Source of the DNA: Microglena sp. YARC
Lineage: Eukaryota > Chlorophyta > Chlorophyceae > Chlamydomonadales > Chlamydomonadaceae
Reading direction: 5' to 3'
DNA: 64,000 nt
Assembly: GCA_022414725.1 (NCBI GenBank)
Contig: CM039463.1
Coordinates: 37,222,360 to 37,286,359, forward strand
Within the stretch, counting starts at the first letter, position 1, and each line of letters opens with the position of its first letter. Shown in pieces: positions 30,809-40,867 of this stretch. The translations under genes and the position numbers were made by a program. Below the pieces are notes generated by a model that did not search any database, was not told the DNA's origin, and saw only the letters and a program-made list of their open reading frames with translations.

Positions 30809-31246
30809 GACGAGTACCCCCCTCTTTTTTTTAAATTCCAAATAAAACCATTATCGACATCGTTTCCTCAGTTTTCGTGTGGACGTGCGAATGAGTCCCC
30901 TGTTATTCCATGCGGTGTGTCCCACTTTATTTGAGAACAATGTTATCATTGTCGGATTCAATCACTGTGTGTGTAAATGAGTAACTTGTAACACATAATG
31001 TGACAAACAAATAATCTCATTTTTCTCAGTGGTTACAATGGTTTACAGTTACGACTGATTAGGCTGAGTATTCAAATGCTGGTTTAGGGTTTAGTGTCCT
31101 TATTTTTCCTCTGGTGGGGGTGTGATTTGATGTGCAGGGGAGTGAGCTACGTGAAGGGCGATTCAATCGATTCGGTATAAAGTGAAAACGATAACGGCAT
31201 TATTATTACTACTACTACAGTCAGCAACCGAGACAAATCCGGTATT
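30809..31246. other. Intergenic region with a transposon-end-like motif
   Basis: 30917-30943 (GTCCCACTTTATTTGAGAAC) resembles ends seen at 55.65 kb and 62.87 kb (GTTCTCAAAAAAAGTGGGAC and TCCCAAAATTATTTGAGAAC), a third terminal-repeat type. No gene is supported. A telomere-like GGTTTAGGGTTTAG lies near 31081. The last 60 bases before 31247 are an ATT/ACT run. Confidence 0.4.
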
Positions 31247-31600
31247 ATGGGCACTCATTCTGAAGATAATGGAAGGTCGTTTACTTCTGCAACTGATTCT
31301 GCTGATGCCCCCATGAAAAGGGGGCAGTCCATGCTGTCCAAGAGGCGGTACAGACAGATCGAAGAAAAATTCAAGGAGATCCTCATCGGAGACAGCAAAG
31401 AAGAAAACGACTGGGTCCTCTTATCCAGGCTCCTCACAGAATTCAGGGAAATTATGCAGTTTGATCCTGAGGGACCTACGTATGGAGCAAGGGACAAGGC
31501 AAAACAGTGCGAATACCACAGAAACAGAAATATTGCCATCAAAGATCTTGCAACAATGGTTCGTTCAAAGCTTAAAGACGAGTCACATGATGTTTATTAA
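31247..31600 (+). CDS. Small charged protein upstream of the primase (117 aa)
   Basis: Starts MGTHSEDNGRSFTSATDSAD and contains the helical, basic stretch SKRRYRQIEEKFKEIL. I recognise no family. It ends with TAA only nine bases before the primase ATG and in the same reading frame, so the two would fuse if that TAA were read through or miscalled. Such tight spacing is unusual for genes that normally carry their own promoter. It may be a primase partner or a detached N-terminal extension. Confidence 0.5.
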   Translation: MGTHSEDNGRSFTSATDSADAPMKRGQSMLSKRRYRQIEEKFKEILIGDSKEENDWVLLSRLLTEFREIMQFDPEGPTYGARDKAKQCEYHRNRNIAIKDLATMVRSKLKDESHDVY

Positions 31601-31609
31601 ACACTCTAT

Positions 31610-33083
31610 ATGTCATCCCTCGATGCTCTTCTGTTGGCGGCACATGTCAAGAACTTCCCTGCCCACACAGAGGCAACACACGGTGCTATGGGGGACCCCA
31701 TGTTCGGTTCGTTCGCGATCCCTGATGGTGGACCTCATGCACAGGCGTTCCGCGAGGCCTACGTGCACGCGCTCAGGGATGAGGGTCGACCCATGTCTAT
31801 CGTCGAGGCCCACACAGACACCTCGCCCGTCATCGTTGATCTGGACATGCGACAGACGACCCCAGAGCGCATCTACACACAGAAGCACATCGAGAATTTC
31901 ATGGACGCGCTCGTGTCGGCCACCAAGTACTTTGTAGACCAGCAGCACATGGACGTCGTGATCCTCGAGAAGCCAAATCCAAGACTCGACAAGAAACACT
32001 TGGGGGTGTACAAAGATGGTCTACACGTGTTCATGCCAAATGTCATCACACACCCAGAGATCCAACTCGCCATCAGAGAGCACTTCGTCAACGATGTGAC
32101 CGAACACATGGCGTTCTCGAGCACCATTTGCATTCCTGGACTGGCCGAAAATGGATCCCGGGAAGATATATGACGAAAGCGTGATCAAACGGGGCGGCAG
32201 GTGGTTCTTGTACGGATCGAAGAAACCGGATGAGGCCCACCCTTGGAAAGTCACTGCATGGTACCAATTCGATATTGCCGCAGGCTCGTTCGCGAAACGT
32301 GACGTACAGCAAATGGATCTCGATACACTCGTGCAGAATCTGAGCATCCGTGTGCATCCGAAGGGGGGCCACAGCCCATACACCAAACACGGCCAGGAGG
32401 AAATGGTGATCCGTGGTGACGACAACTTGTCGGAGCCTAAGAAGACTTTCGACTCGCATCATGGAATGGATGTGGAATCCCTCTACAATCTCGTGGACAT
32501 ATTAGATGCACATAGAGCCAGCGGATACGATTCATGGCTGAAGATCGGGATGGCGTTAAAGAACACAGTGGACACGGGCACCGACACTCAGCGCCTCGCG
32601 ATCTGGAAGGCTTTTGCAAAAAAATGCCCCTCAAAGTTCTGTGACACCAATCACGAAAAGGTGTGGGCAAATCTTAAGCCGCAAAAAATCACTCTAGGGA
32701 CACTATGCTTCCTTGCCAAGGAGGATGACCCGATGGGGTACGCTGAATGGATCCGACAATGGGACACCAACAACAACAAACTGGGTGTGAAACTCGACAA
32801 GGATCGCATCATCAAGGACCTGAAGGTAAAGCTAATCAACTTGAACATTGATAACATGATATTATTGGATGTCGTACACGATAGCATCGAGTTCAATATG
32901 GAAAACGGAGCGAAGGGAGCCATCCATAAGAAGCAATACATGGTGGAGGTCGATGACAAATATTATGGATCGCTGATCGACAAGTTCCCTATCCACGAAG
33001 ACCCGGGGTTCATGAAGAACGTGCCTAGCAACAAAGGCCCCCTACGAATGCGAGCTGCGGACCATGGATGGCAAAACAATTAG
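31610..33083 (+). pseudogene. Archaeo-eukaryotic primase half of a D5-type primase/helicase, frameshifted
   Basis: 31610-32173 holds the primase core: the metal-binding pair VIVDLDMR (residue about 70) and DGLHVFMP (His motif). 32151-33083 continues with SVIKRGGRWFLYGSKKPDEA, a conserved third primase block, then a PriCT-like helical region (SGYDSWLKIGMALKN). The two parts overlap in different frames. The break sits at GAAAATGG (about 32147), where one A fewer would join them. A second break at CCCCC (about 33041) separates this from the helicase half. Role: primer synthesis for viral DNA replication. Two single-base changes at homopolymers suggest sequence error, but a real pseudogene is possible. 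Confidence 0.8.
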
Positions 33084-34836
33084 CAGTGCCATTGTGAAGA
33101 GCACCGACGTGCAAATCGCATTAATGAATATGGGAAGTGAAAGCCAATATGTAAATGTGCAATCCATCACGTGCAACGCATGCAAGATCCGAGACAAGCA
33201 GGTCATCAACACAATCCATAACATGATCTTCAAGGCTCAAGAGTCCCACGCGAAGAACATGTATGGCATCACGCAGAACATCTTCCTGGTCAACAACACC
33301 ATCAACATCCACGTGGGGGGGGGAACTGATGATGACTCATTGTCGTCGTCCTCAATCACTGAGGATGTGCTGGCGGAGAAGTTAATGGAGGCCTCACCTG
33401 AATTCTTCAGCCGAATCAAGTTTGTGCCAGAAATCAAGAAGAAGGAATGTGTTGGCGACATGTATTACTGTGACCCTGCTACCAATCGTTGGTCAAACTG
33501 TTCTAACATGCGAATTAGCAAAGTAATCAAAATCGAGCTAAAATCCAAATTCCCTGTTGAGAAGAATAACAAGACGAATGAGAAGATTCGGATGTTTGTC
33601 GACACAATTAGAGGACGTTCTGCGTTCCTTCAATCCGTTGCATCTCTCGTCCTTGACGAGACATTCGCTGATAACCTCGATATCAACCCGGATCTCTTTG
33701 CAGTCAACAACGGCGTCTTCGACAGCTCGTCTAGGGACACAGTAGTGTTCCGAAAAGTCGAGATGAACGACAACATTAGTAGGTGCGCAAAGTGGGATTA
33801 CCAGGGAGAGGACAACCACCACCTCAAGCGATGCAGGGATGGACTCGATGATTTCTTGCGGAAGCTCATGCCTGTTGACGAGGAGCGCGACGTCGTCCTC
33901 GCATTCTTTGCAGGACTCCTGTCCGGTCGCCGCAAGGAAAAGAAATTCCTAGCCTTCACCGATAAGACATCTGGTAACAACAGGAAGAGTACCCTTATGG
34001 CTCTTTTTGGTAGCTTTTTTGATGAGTATGGGAGCAGCAATGGGACAAAATTTCTGACAAAGGGGTCGTTCGCCCGGAGCCGCGATGACCATGACGCGGG
34101 TCTCAAGCCAATGAAGGGCGTGAGGCTACTCGTGGCCGAAGAAATGAAACCCAACATCGCGTTGGACGAGGCGTTGATCAAGCGCATTGCGGGGGGGGAA
34201 GGTGTGCGTGTTTGCGGGCGCTCGTGTGGCACCGGGAACTCTTTCGACTTCATGTGGCAAGCTGGTGTAGTAATGATCTTCAACGAAGGCGATTGTCCCA
34301 AGTTCGACGGAGGAGACAACGCATTCGTCAAGCGGATGATCATTGTCCCAATGCGCTCAAATTTCTTGATACACCCAGACCCACAGCGCGAGCACGAGTT
34401 TGAGCGCCACGACGACCTATCCGACATCCTACCAACCTGGAGGTCTGCGCTGGCGCAGCTGCTCATCGAGCACTTTAGTCGACCGGGGCGCTCCAGCATC
34501 TTCGACACCCTGCCGGTCGCGATGACCGAGTGGAAGTCTGGTATTGCGGACAGTGCAAACCCCCTGTCTGAATGGCTAGAGGAAGTGGTTGAGGTGACGG
34601 GGGCGTCTTCGGACGCGGTGTGGATCGGGGACCTCAAGAGTCGGTGGAAAGTGTCCCACTATGGACACGAGACATCTTCAGTATTCAGCACTAAGTTGGT
34701 CAAGGCGTTCTGTTTGGGCAAACAGGGAACCGAGTGGAAAGAGACCTCACAGGTGGCAGTCTCTACGGATGAGGAGAAGAAGAAGGTTGTTAAGCGCGGG
34801 GTCATTCGAGGAATCAAGTTAGTGGGGTCCAGCTAA
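33064..34836 (+). CDS. D5-type SF3 helicase half, with defective Walker A
   Basis: Contains a D5_N-like region (residues about 110-250: MYYCDPATNRW, then VNNGVFDSSSRD) and an SF3 AAA+ core: Walker A region TSGNNRKST (about residue 302), Walker B LLVAEEMKPN, sensor motif VVMIFNEGDCPKFDGG and KRMIIVPM. In Walker A the invariant Gly before the Lys is Arg (AGG codon), whereas the paralogue at 36.7 kb has GDNGKST. Loss of ATP hydrolysis is therefore expected, though the rest of the fold is preserved. It follows the primase with a frameshift and ends with TAA at 34836; 221-bp repeats follow. Confidence 0.85.
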   Translation: MDGKTISSAIVKSTDVQIALMNMGSESQYVNVQSITCNACKIRDKQVINTIHNMIFKAQESHAKNMYGITQNIFLVNNTINIHVGGGTDDDSLSSSSITEDVLAEKLMEASPEFFSRIKFVPEIKKKECVGDMYYCDPATNRWSNCSNMRISKVIKIELKSKFPVEKNNKTNEKIRMFVDTIRGRSAFLQSVASLVLDETFADNLDINPDLFAVNNGVFDSSSRDTVVFRKVEMNDNISRCAKWDYQGEDNHHLKRCRDGLDDFLRKLMPVDEERDVVLAFFAGLLSGRRKEKKFLAFTDKTSGNNRKSTLMALFGSFFDEYGSSNGTKFLTKGSFARSRDDHDAGLKPMKGVRLLVAEEMKPNIALDEALIKRIAGGEGVRVCGRSCGTGNSFDFMWQAGVVMIFNEGDCPKFDGGDNAFVKRMIIVPMRSNFLIHPDPQREHEFERHDDLSDILPTWRSALAQLLIEHFSRPGRSSIFDTLPVAMTEWKSGIADSANPLSEWLEEVVEVTGASSDAVWIGDLKSRWKVSHYGHETSSVFSTKLVKAFCLGKQGTEWKETSQVAVSTDEEKKKVVKRGVIRGIKLVGSS

Positions 34837-34974
34837 ATTGCAAGATGAACGAGTACCGTGGGTTGTTTTAGATCACACCCTCCATCCACTCCCTTTGTCG
34901 ACTCCCTTTGTCGGTACACGTTCGAGAGTGCCCATTGAAGGACAAGCCGCACTCAAGTAATCAGTAATCGTCTC
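34837..34974. other. Spacer before the tandem repeats
   Basis: Contains a small direct repeat (ACTCCCTTTGTCG, then GACTCCCTTTGTCGG at about 34888-34913). No gene is seen. Confidence 0.3.
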
Positions 34975-36523
34975 TTCTACTCTATTGAGAGAAGGGGGTC
35001 TATTTTAGACTTCCAATTAACGTGTCTACATTTTAACATTTTAACATCGTTCTAAGAGAGTAAAACACAAATAGAGATTGGAGAATTCACATCCGTGTTT
35101 TTATGAAAACACACAAATTTTAATGTTAAACCGTTAAAATGTTAAAACATTAAGAGCGTCGACAAAATAATGGTTATGAAAGCGAACTAGACATCTTCTA
35201 CTCTATTGAGAGAAGGGGGTCTATTTTAGACTTCCAATTAACGAGTTTACATTTTAACATTTTAACATCGTTCGAAGAGAGTAAAACACAAATAGAGATT
35301 GGAGAATTCACATCCGTGTTTTTATGAAAACACACAAATTTTAATGTTAAACCGTTAAAATGTTAAAACATTAAGAGCGTCGACAAAATAATGGTTATGA
35401 AAGCGAACTAGACATCTTCTACTCTATTGAGAGAAGGGGGTCTATTTTAGACTTCCAATTAACGTGTTTACATTTTAACATTTTAACATCGTTCTAAGAG
35501 AGTAAAACACAAATAGAGATTGGAGAATTCACATCCGTGTTTTTATGAAAACACACAAATTTTAATGTTAAACCGTTAAAATGTTAAAACATTAAGAGCG
35601 TCGACAAAATAATGGTTATGAAAGCGAACTAGACATCTTCTACTCTATTGAGAGAAGGGGGTCTATTTTAGACTTCCAATTAACGTGTTTACATTTTAAC
35701 ATTTTAACATCGTTCGAAGAGAGTAAAACACAAATAGAGATTGGAGAATTCACATCCGTGTTTTTATGAAAACACACAAATTTTAATGTTAAACCGTTAA
35801 AATGTTAAAACATTAAGAGCGTCGACAAAATAATGGTTACGAAAGCGAACTAGACATCTTCTACTCTATTGAGAGAAGGGGGTCTATTTTAGACTTCCAA
35901 TTAACGAGTTTACATTTTAACATTTTAACATCGTTCGAAGAGAGTAAAACACAAATAGAGATTGGAGAATTCACATCCGTGTTTTTATGAAAACACACAA
36001 ATTTTAATGTTAAACCGTTAAAATGTTAAAATATTAAGAGCGTCGACAAAATAATGGTTATGAAAGCGAACTAGACATCTTCTACTCTATTGAGAGAAGG
36101 GGGTCTATTTTAGACTTCCAATTAACGTGTTTACATTTTAACATTTTAACATCGTTCTAAGAGAGTAAAACACAAATGGAGTTTGGAGAATTCACATCCG
36201 TGTTTTTATGAAAACACACAAATTTTAATGTTAAACCGTTAAAATGTTAAAACATTAAGAGCGTCGACAAAATAATGGTTATGAAAGCGAACTAGACATC
36301 TTCTACTCTATTGAGAGAAGGGGGTCTATTTTAGACTTCCAATTAACGAGTTTACATTTTAACATTTTAACATCGTTCGAAGAGAGTAAACACACAAATA
36401 GAGATTGGAGAATTCACATCCGTGTTTTTATGAAAACACATAAATTTTAATGTTAAACCGTTAAAATGTTAAAATATTAAGAGCATCGACAAAATAATGG
36501 TTATGAAAGCGAACTAGACATCT
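34975..36523. repeat. Seven tandem 221-bp AT-rich repeats; candidate replication origin
   Basis: TTCTACTCTATTGAGAG recurs at 34975, 35196, 35417, 35638, 35859, 36080 and 36301, and again, partly changed, at 36523. The units are nearly identical: a few alternating substitutions (GTGTTTACA or GAGTTTACA, TTCTAAG or TTCGAAG) and one extra base in the last. Each contains AT-rich inverted elements, TTTTAACATTTTAACAT and TTAATGTT...AACATTAA, built on TGTTAAA words, plus TTTTTATGAAAACACAC. There are no open frames. The position between two replication helicase paralogues and the iteron-like design suggest an origin or a recombination-driven copy-number array; this is inference. Confidence 0.95.
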
Positions 36524-36561
36524 TCTACTGTATTGACCTTCTCCTCATTCTCAAAGACTTG

Positions 36562-36680
36562 ACAAAGGGGGGCGTGATGACCACGACGCGGGACTCAAGT
36601 CAATGAAGGGCGTGAGGCTCCTGGTGTCAGAAGATGAAACCCGGTATCTCACTGGACGAGGCGTTTATCAAACGCATTTA
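36562..36680 (+). pseudogene. Scrap of a third D5 helicase copy
   Basis: Matches the helicase core from the RDDHDAGLK segment to DEAFIKRI, with frameshifts after VRLLV. About 40 codons remain between the 221-bp repeats and the intact helicase. It indicates an extra copy once existed here or that repeats mediated a rearrangement. Confidence 0.75.
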
Positions 36681-36739
36681 TCACACATGCCGCGGAAGCT
36701 TTCGCATCATTTGCGCCTGCCTCGTCCACTCGTCCTAGA

Positions 36740-38728
36740 ATGAAGTGTAAACAACACAGCGTACCCTTCTTCATTATCAGCACACTTCACAAACACTACT
36801 TCTTTGCGTCAGAGGACGCGATGCTCATTCCAGATGTAATAAAAGACAATTGGTACAAGGGAGACTACGGTCTGGGCCAGGTCGCGCACTTCTTGTTGAA
36901 AGGGTCCGTGAAGAAGACTGGGGCTGGCCGCGGGGGCTACTACATATTCGAGGAGGACACGTGCCAGTGGGTCAAGGTGGATGGAGGGAGGGTGAAGAGC
37001 GTGGCGGTCGAGGCCATGGAGGCGGCGCTGAGGGATGTGGACGCCTGGATATCAACCTCGATGATGGTAGCGGACCTGGATTTGAAGAGAAGGGAAGTTT
37101 TAAGGCTGATCCGGTACACAAGGTCTCATCGCGGAGTGACAAACGTGATGGCCTTCGCGGGCCAGATGCTGAGGGACGAGACGTTCGAGCAAGGCCTGAA
37201 CATCATCATGTTGGGTGGGGGAAATGACACTGACGATGATGATGATGATGATGACCCGTCCTCCATCACAGAGGATGTTCTGGCGGAGAAATTCATGGAG
37301 GCCACCCCAGAATTCTTCAGCCGAATCAAGTTTTTGCCAGACTTAAAGAAGGAGGAATGTGTAGGCGACATGTATTACTGCAACCCTGCTACCAATCGCT
37401 GGTCAAACTGCAGCAACATGAGGATTATTAAAGTAATCGCAACCGAGTTAAAATCCACGTTCCCTGCTGAGAAGAATAATAAGACGAATGAGAAGATTCG
37501 GGGGTTTGTCGACACGGTTAGGGGACGCAAAACGTTCCTTCAATCCGTTGCATCTCTCGTCCTGGACGAGACATTCGCTGATAACCTAGATATCAACCCG
37601 GATCTCTTTGCAGTCAACAACGGCGTCTTCGACAGCTCTTCGAGGGACACAGTCGTGTTCCGAAAAGTAGAGATGACCGACAACATTAGTAGGTGCGCAA
37701 AGTGGGATTACCAGGGGGAGGACAACCACCACCTCAAGCGATGCAAGGAGGAGCTAGATGACTTCTTGCGGAAAGTCATGCCTGTGGACGAGGAGCGTGA
37801 CGTCGTGCTCGCATTCTTCGCGGGGCTCCTGTCCGGTCGCCGCAAGGAGAAGAAGTTCCTCGCCTTCACCGACAAGACGTCCGGGGACAACGGCAAGAGC
37901 ACACTTATGGCCCTACTGGGGAGCTTCTTCGACGAGTACGGGAGCAGCAATGGGACAAAGTTTATGACGAAGGGATCTTTCGCCAGGAGTCGTGATGACA
38001 ACGACGCGGGTCTCAAGCCAATGAAAGGAGTGAGGCTACTGGTGGCCGAAGAAATGAAACCTAACATCACGCTGGACGAGGCGTTTATCAAGCGCATTGC
38101 GGGGGGAGAGGGTGTGCGTGTTTGCGGGCGCTCATGTGACACGGGGAATTCGTCAGACTTCATGTGGCAGGCTGGCGTTGTTATTGTCTTCAACGAAGGC
38201 GATTGTCCCAAGTTTGACGGAGGAGACGCCGCATTCGTAAAGAGGATGGTCGTGGTACCAATGCGATCCAACTTTGTGCTACACCCCGACCCACAGCGCG
38301 AGCACGAGTTTGAGCGCCGAGACGATCTTGCCGACATCCTACCAACCTGGCGGTCTGCGCTGGCGCAGCTGCTCATCGAGCACTTTCTTCGACCGGGGCG
38401 CTCCAGCATCTTCGACAACTTGCCGGTCTCTATGACCGAGTGGAAATCTGGTATTGCGGACAGTGCCAACCCCCTGACCGAATGGCTAGAGGAGGTGGTG
38501 GAGATGACGGGGGCGTCTTCGGACGCGGTGTGGATCGGGGACCTCAAGGTCCGGTGGAAAGAGTCCCACTATGGGGAAGCTTCAGTCTTCAGCACAAAGT
38601 TGGTCAAGGCGTTCTTTGCGGGCAAACAGGGAACAGAGTGGAAAGAGACTGCAAGAATCGAGAAGAAGGTCAAAAAGGGAGTGATCAAGGGGTGTAAAAT
38701 TGTACCTACTACATGGGGCGTGTTGTGA
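36740..38728 (+). CDS. D5-type SF3 helicase, primase-less paralogue with intact Walker A
   Basis: 662 codons from ATG at 36740. The unique N-terminus (residues 25-160: NWYKGDYGLGQVAHFLL, GGYYIFEEDTCQWVK, VMAFAGQMLRDE) resembles a second, divergent D5_N-type module ahead of the shared one. A poly-Asp run (DDDDDDDD) links to the part common with the 33-kb gene, about 90% alike by eye: D5_N region (MYYCNPATNRW), then Walker A TSGDNGKST, Walker B LLVAEEMKPN, sensor VVIVFNEGDCPKFDGG and KRMVVVPM. No primase motifs. Hexameric helicase at viral forks is the family role. As the only copy with a good Walker A, it is probably the working ATPase. Confidence 0.9.
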   Translation: MKCKQHSVPFFIISTLHKHYFFASEDAMLIPDVIKDNWYKGDYGLGQVAHFLLKGSVKKTGAGRGGYYIFEEDTCQWVKVDGGRVKSVAVEAMEAALRDVDAWISTSMMVADLDLKRREVLRLIRYTRSHRGVTNVMAFAGQMLRDETFEQGLNIIMLGGGNDTDDDDDDDDPSSITEDVLAEKFMEATPEFFSRIKFLPDLKKEECVGDMYYCNPATNRWSNCSNMRIIKVIATELKSTFPAEKNNKTNEKIRGFVDTVRGRKTFLQSVASLVLDETFADNLDINPDLFAVNNGVFDSSSRDTVVFRKVEMTDNISRCAKWDYQGEDNHHLKRCKEELDDFLRKVMPVDEERDVVLAFFAGLLSGRRKEKKFLAFTDKTSGDNGKSTLMALLGSFFDEYGSSNGTKFMTKGSFARSRDDNDAGLKPMKGVRLLVAEEMKPNITLDEAFIKRIAGGEGVRVCGRSCDTGNSSDFMWQAGVVIVFNEGDCPKFDGGDAAFVKRMVVVPMRSNFVLHPDPQREHEFERRDDLADILPTWRSALAQLLIEHFLRPGRSSIFDNLPVSMTEWKSGIADSANPLTEWLEEVVEMTGASSDAVWIGDLKVRWKESHYGEASVFSTKLVKAFFAGKQGTEWKETARIEKKVKKGVIKGCKIVPTTWGVL

Positions 38729-39148
38729 AGAGCTTCTGCATCCTCGGCTTCTCCTCGTCCATCAGACATATTGTTCCCCTGATGGGATGATGCAGGTGGA
38801 TCCCTCTGCCCCGCCACTTCTATTCAGAATAAAAACAATGATTATTAAGTAGAAGTTCGCTTCATAGATGGTGTTGCAAATAGCGCACACTATAAGGTTA
38901 CACCGTAAGGTGTGCCGTACACGAAGCGATTTCATTTTAGTATTCCGTTGACTGTACTGTAGACGACCCATCAACCCAAGAGTGATTATATCCTCGACCG
39001 GTTTGTCAACGTTCTTTGACTTTCAAGTATTCAAGCAAGACAAAGCAAAAAATTATATTGAAAAGCCACATTATCAATGTAAACATGCACTTCGCTCATC
39101 ATCGTGCCTATATATTCCCCGTGACTTTGCAAAAAAGGGCATTACTTT
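38729..39148. mobile_element. Spacer with solo Fanzor-type terminal repeat
   Basis: 38895-38956 is the inner-to-outer right terminal repeat (GGTTACACC, GTAA loop, GGTGT, then TTTCATTTTAGTATTCCG to TTGACTGTA). No body of the element is nearby. The remainder (38729-38894, 38957-39148) shows nothing else I can name. Confidence 0.55.
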
Positions 39149-39275
39149 TCTCACTGGACGAGGCGTTTATCAAACGCATTGCGGGTGTAACAACACGTGG
39201 AACTCGTCCGACTTCATGTGGCAGGCTGGCGTTTTTCTTGTCTTCAACGAAGGCGATTGTCCTAAGTTCGACGGA
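39149..39275 (+). pseudogene. Scrap of a fourth D5 helicase copy
   Basis: Reads SLDEAFIKRIAG, loses about 10 codons, then NSSDFMWQAGVFLVFNEGDC and PKFDG, exactly the sensor region of the paralogues. It is bounded by unrelated sequence. It lies in the leader of the MscS-like gene. Confidence 0.75.
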
Positions 39276-39341
39276 CTGCCATGCCAACCTACGTCCCACA
39301 ATTTATGCACCATCTAAATTTAAGATATTTACTTTATAAGA

Positions 39342-40345
39342 ATGTTGGCCGCCTCAAAAACGTTGAGTTGTTTGACAAAATATTCCGTTACGGGCAAAGG
39401 GGAGGTAAACAACAAGAAATCGAACATTTGGGATCTTTCTAGTCGCGGCATATTGACCCGCGGAGGGATTGCGATGGTCATGATTGTGGTGACCATTGCA
39501 ATCGCGGTCGGTATTCGGGGACTCGTCCTGGCCAAGGACCGTGACATCGTCGCCGTGACCCTACAAAAATCAGACGATGCAGGAAAGGAGTTGGGGAACA
39601 TTAAGACAGATGACATGCGGAGCGTGCTCACCAGGCTGATCGCCTTGATGGCGTTCTGGGTCGTTCTAATTCTGGGTGTGTTTGTGACAATGCAGGTCGT
39701 GGGGCTGCACACAACGGGTGTGGTTGCGATTATTACCGCTTTCGGTTTAACCATTGGTCTGGCAATGCAGGGAGTGCTTGGCGACTTCTTATCGGGTGTG
39801 CTGATTGCAACCTTTGCAATCTACCGCATCGGCGACACCATACAGGTCAAATACGTAATTGGTATTGTGGTTGACTTCCGTCTGCTACACACGGTAGTTC
39901 GGGACTTCCACACCTATGCGTACATCACCATCCCCAACAACACTATATACAACAATGTTACGACCAATCTCTCGCTCGCTACAAACAAGTGGATGCATGT
40001 GAATGTCAAGCTCACTAACGTCTCTCGCGGGGGGGCAAAGAGGACGTGCCCGACGTATCCTTCGTGCGTCGTATCATAATCAACGACCTTCTTAATCCCA
40101 CTAAAAAAGAGAACTACCCGGATGTCGACTTCACACGCATTAAGCCCGATATTCTAGGGAAGTACAAGGAGAATGGAGCGGGTGGAGTGCAGGTGGTTGT
40201 GTTCGACATGACCAACTTCGGGACAGACGTGAGGATAGTATATCCTGTCGTTAAGCCTAGCACTTTCTACGCGCAGATGCGACTTAACACCCGAGTGCGA
40301 CAGATCCTCTCCGACCACAATGTCGGTCTCGCCTTCCAAGGATAG
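39342..40345 (+). pseudogene. MscS-like mechanosensitive channel, split by one frameshift
   Basis: 39342-40079 encodes two long hydrophobic helices (residues about 42-62 and 100-125) and the MscS pore/beta region: AIITAFGLTIGLAMQGVLGD, FLSGVLIATFAIYRIGDTIQ and IPNNTIYNNVTTNLS. 40046-40345 continues in another frame (VPDVSFVRRIIINDLL, and a C-terminal alpha-beta domain). The break is at a run of seven G (40029-40035); one more G would join them at about 334 residues. MscS channels release ions on membrane tension. A virus-encoded channel might act in the host membrane or virion membrane; this is inference. ATG at 39342 follows TTTACTTTATAAGA, a possible late promoter. Confidence 0.8.
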
Positions 40346-40867
40346 ATACAGTATTTCTCAAATAAAGCCACGGTTTCCTGGTTTCCTCGAGTCAAGCCCC
40401 GTCGCGACGTTGGATACGAGTACTACCAACTTGACGCGGGTAATTCAGGTGCCGTCTTTCGGGAGATGGCCGATGTCGTCTTCCAGTACGTGTGGACAGG
40501 TTGTGGCGTCGACAGCCTGATTGCGGCACCGAGGACGTGCCACCCATCTTTCCCGTTGTTGAGCGAGAGAAGACGGTCTCTCGACTGGTCGCCAAGATAT
40601 TCATTCGATAACGTCTTGATTCGCAATACCCCACGTTCCGTGGAGGTACTTGCATCTATTCTGTGCCCTGAGCTGCAGCGCCCCTTTCGTGGCGTGCCGT
40701 TGCACCCCTATCTTCTGAAGGAAATATGGTGCGTCTTCGATCATGCATCTTTCACTTTTGCCCATGATTGTCCGTTCTTGATGATGTTTTCGATGTAATT
40801 ACCAAGTCTCACATTATCCAAACGGTTTGCCGAATGCAATGCCATCTCTAGAAATGTTTGGTTAGCA
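40346..40867 (+). pseudogene. Possible broken gene of unknown type
   Basis: Two plus-strand frames could be joined: one reading through ADVVFQYVWTGCGVDSLIA near 40466-40520 and another reading EDVPPIFPVVEREKTVSRLV to a TAA near 40610. Codon patterns suggest former coding sequence, but nothing is recognised. Beyond 40620 I see no clear continuation. I mark it tentatively. Confidence 0.25.

Noticed and set aside
34975..36523. CRISPR-like array
   Set aside because: Units are 221 bp and identical throughout, with no unique spacers between short repeats.
36850..37227. Overlapping plus-strand ORF in the second helicase
   Set aside because: It lies inside the helicase frame and has an Arg/Gly-rich composition typical of an out-of-frame reading.
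33798..38547. Antisense 279-codon frames in both D5 helicase genes
   Set aside because: They are antisense to well-conserved SF3 helicase motifs and are present in both copies only because the genes are paralogues.
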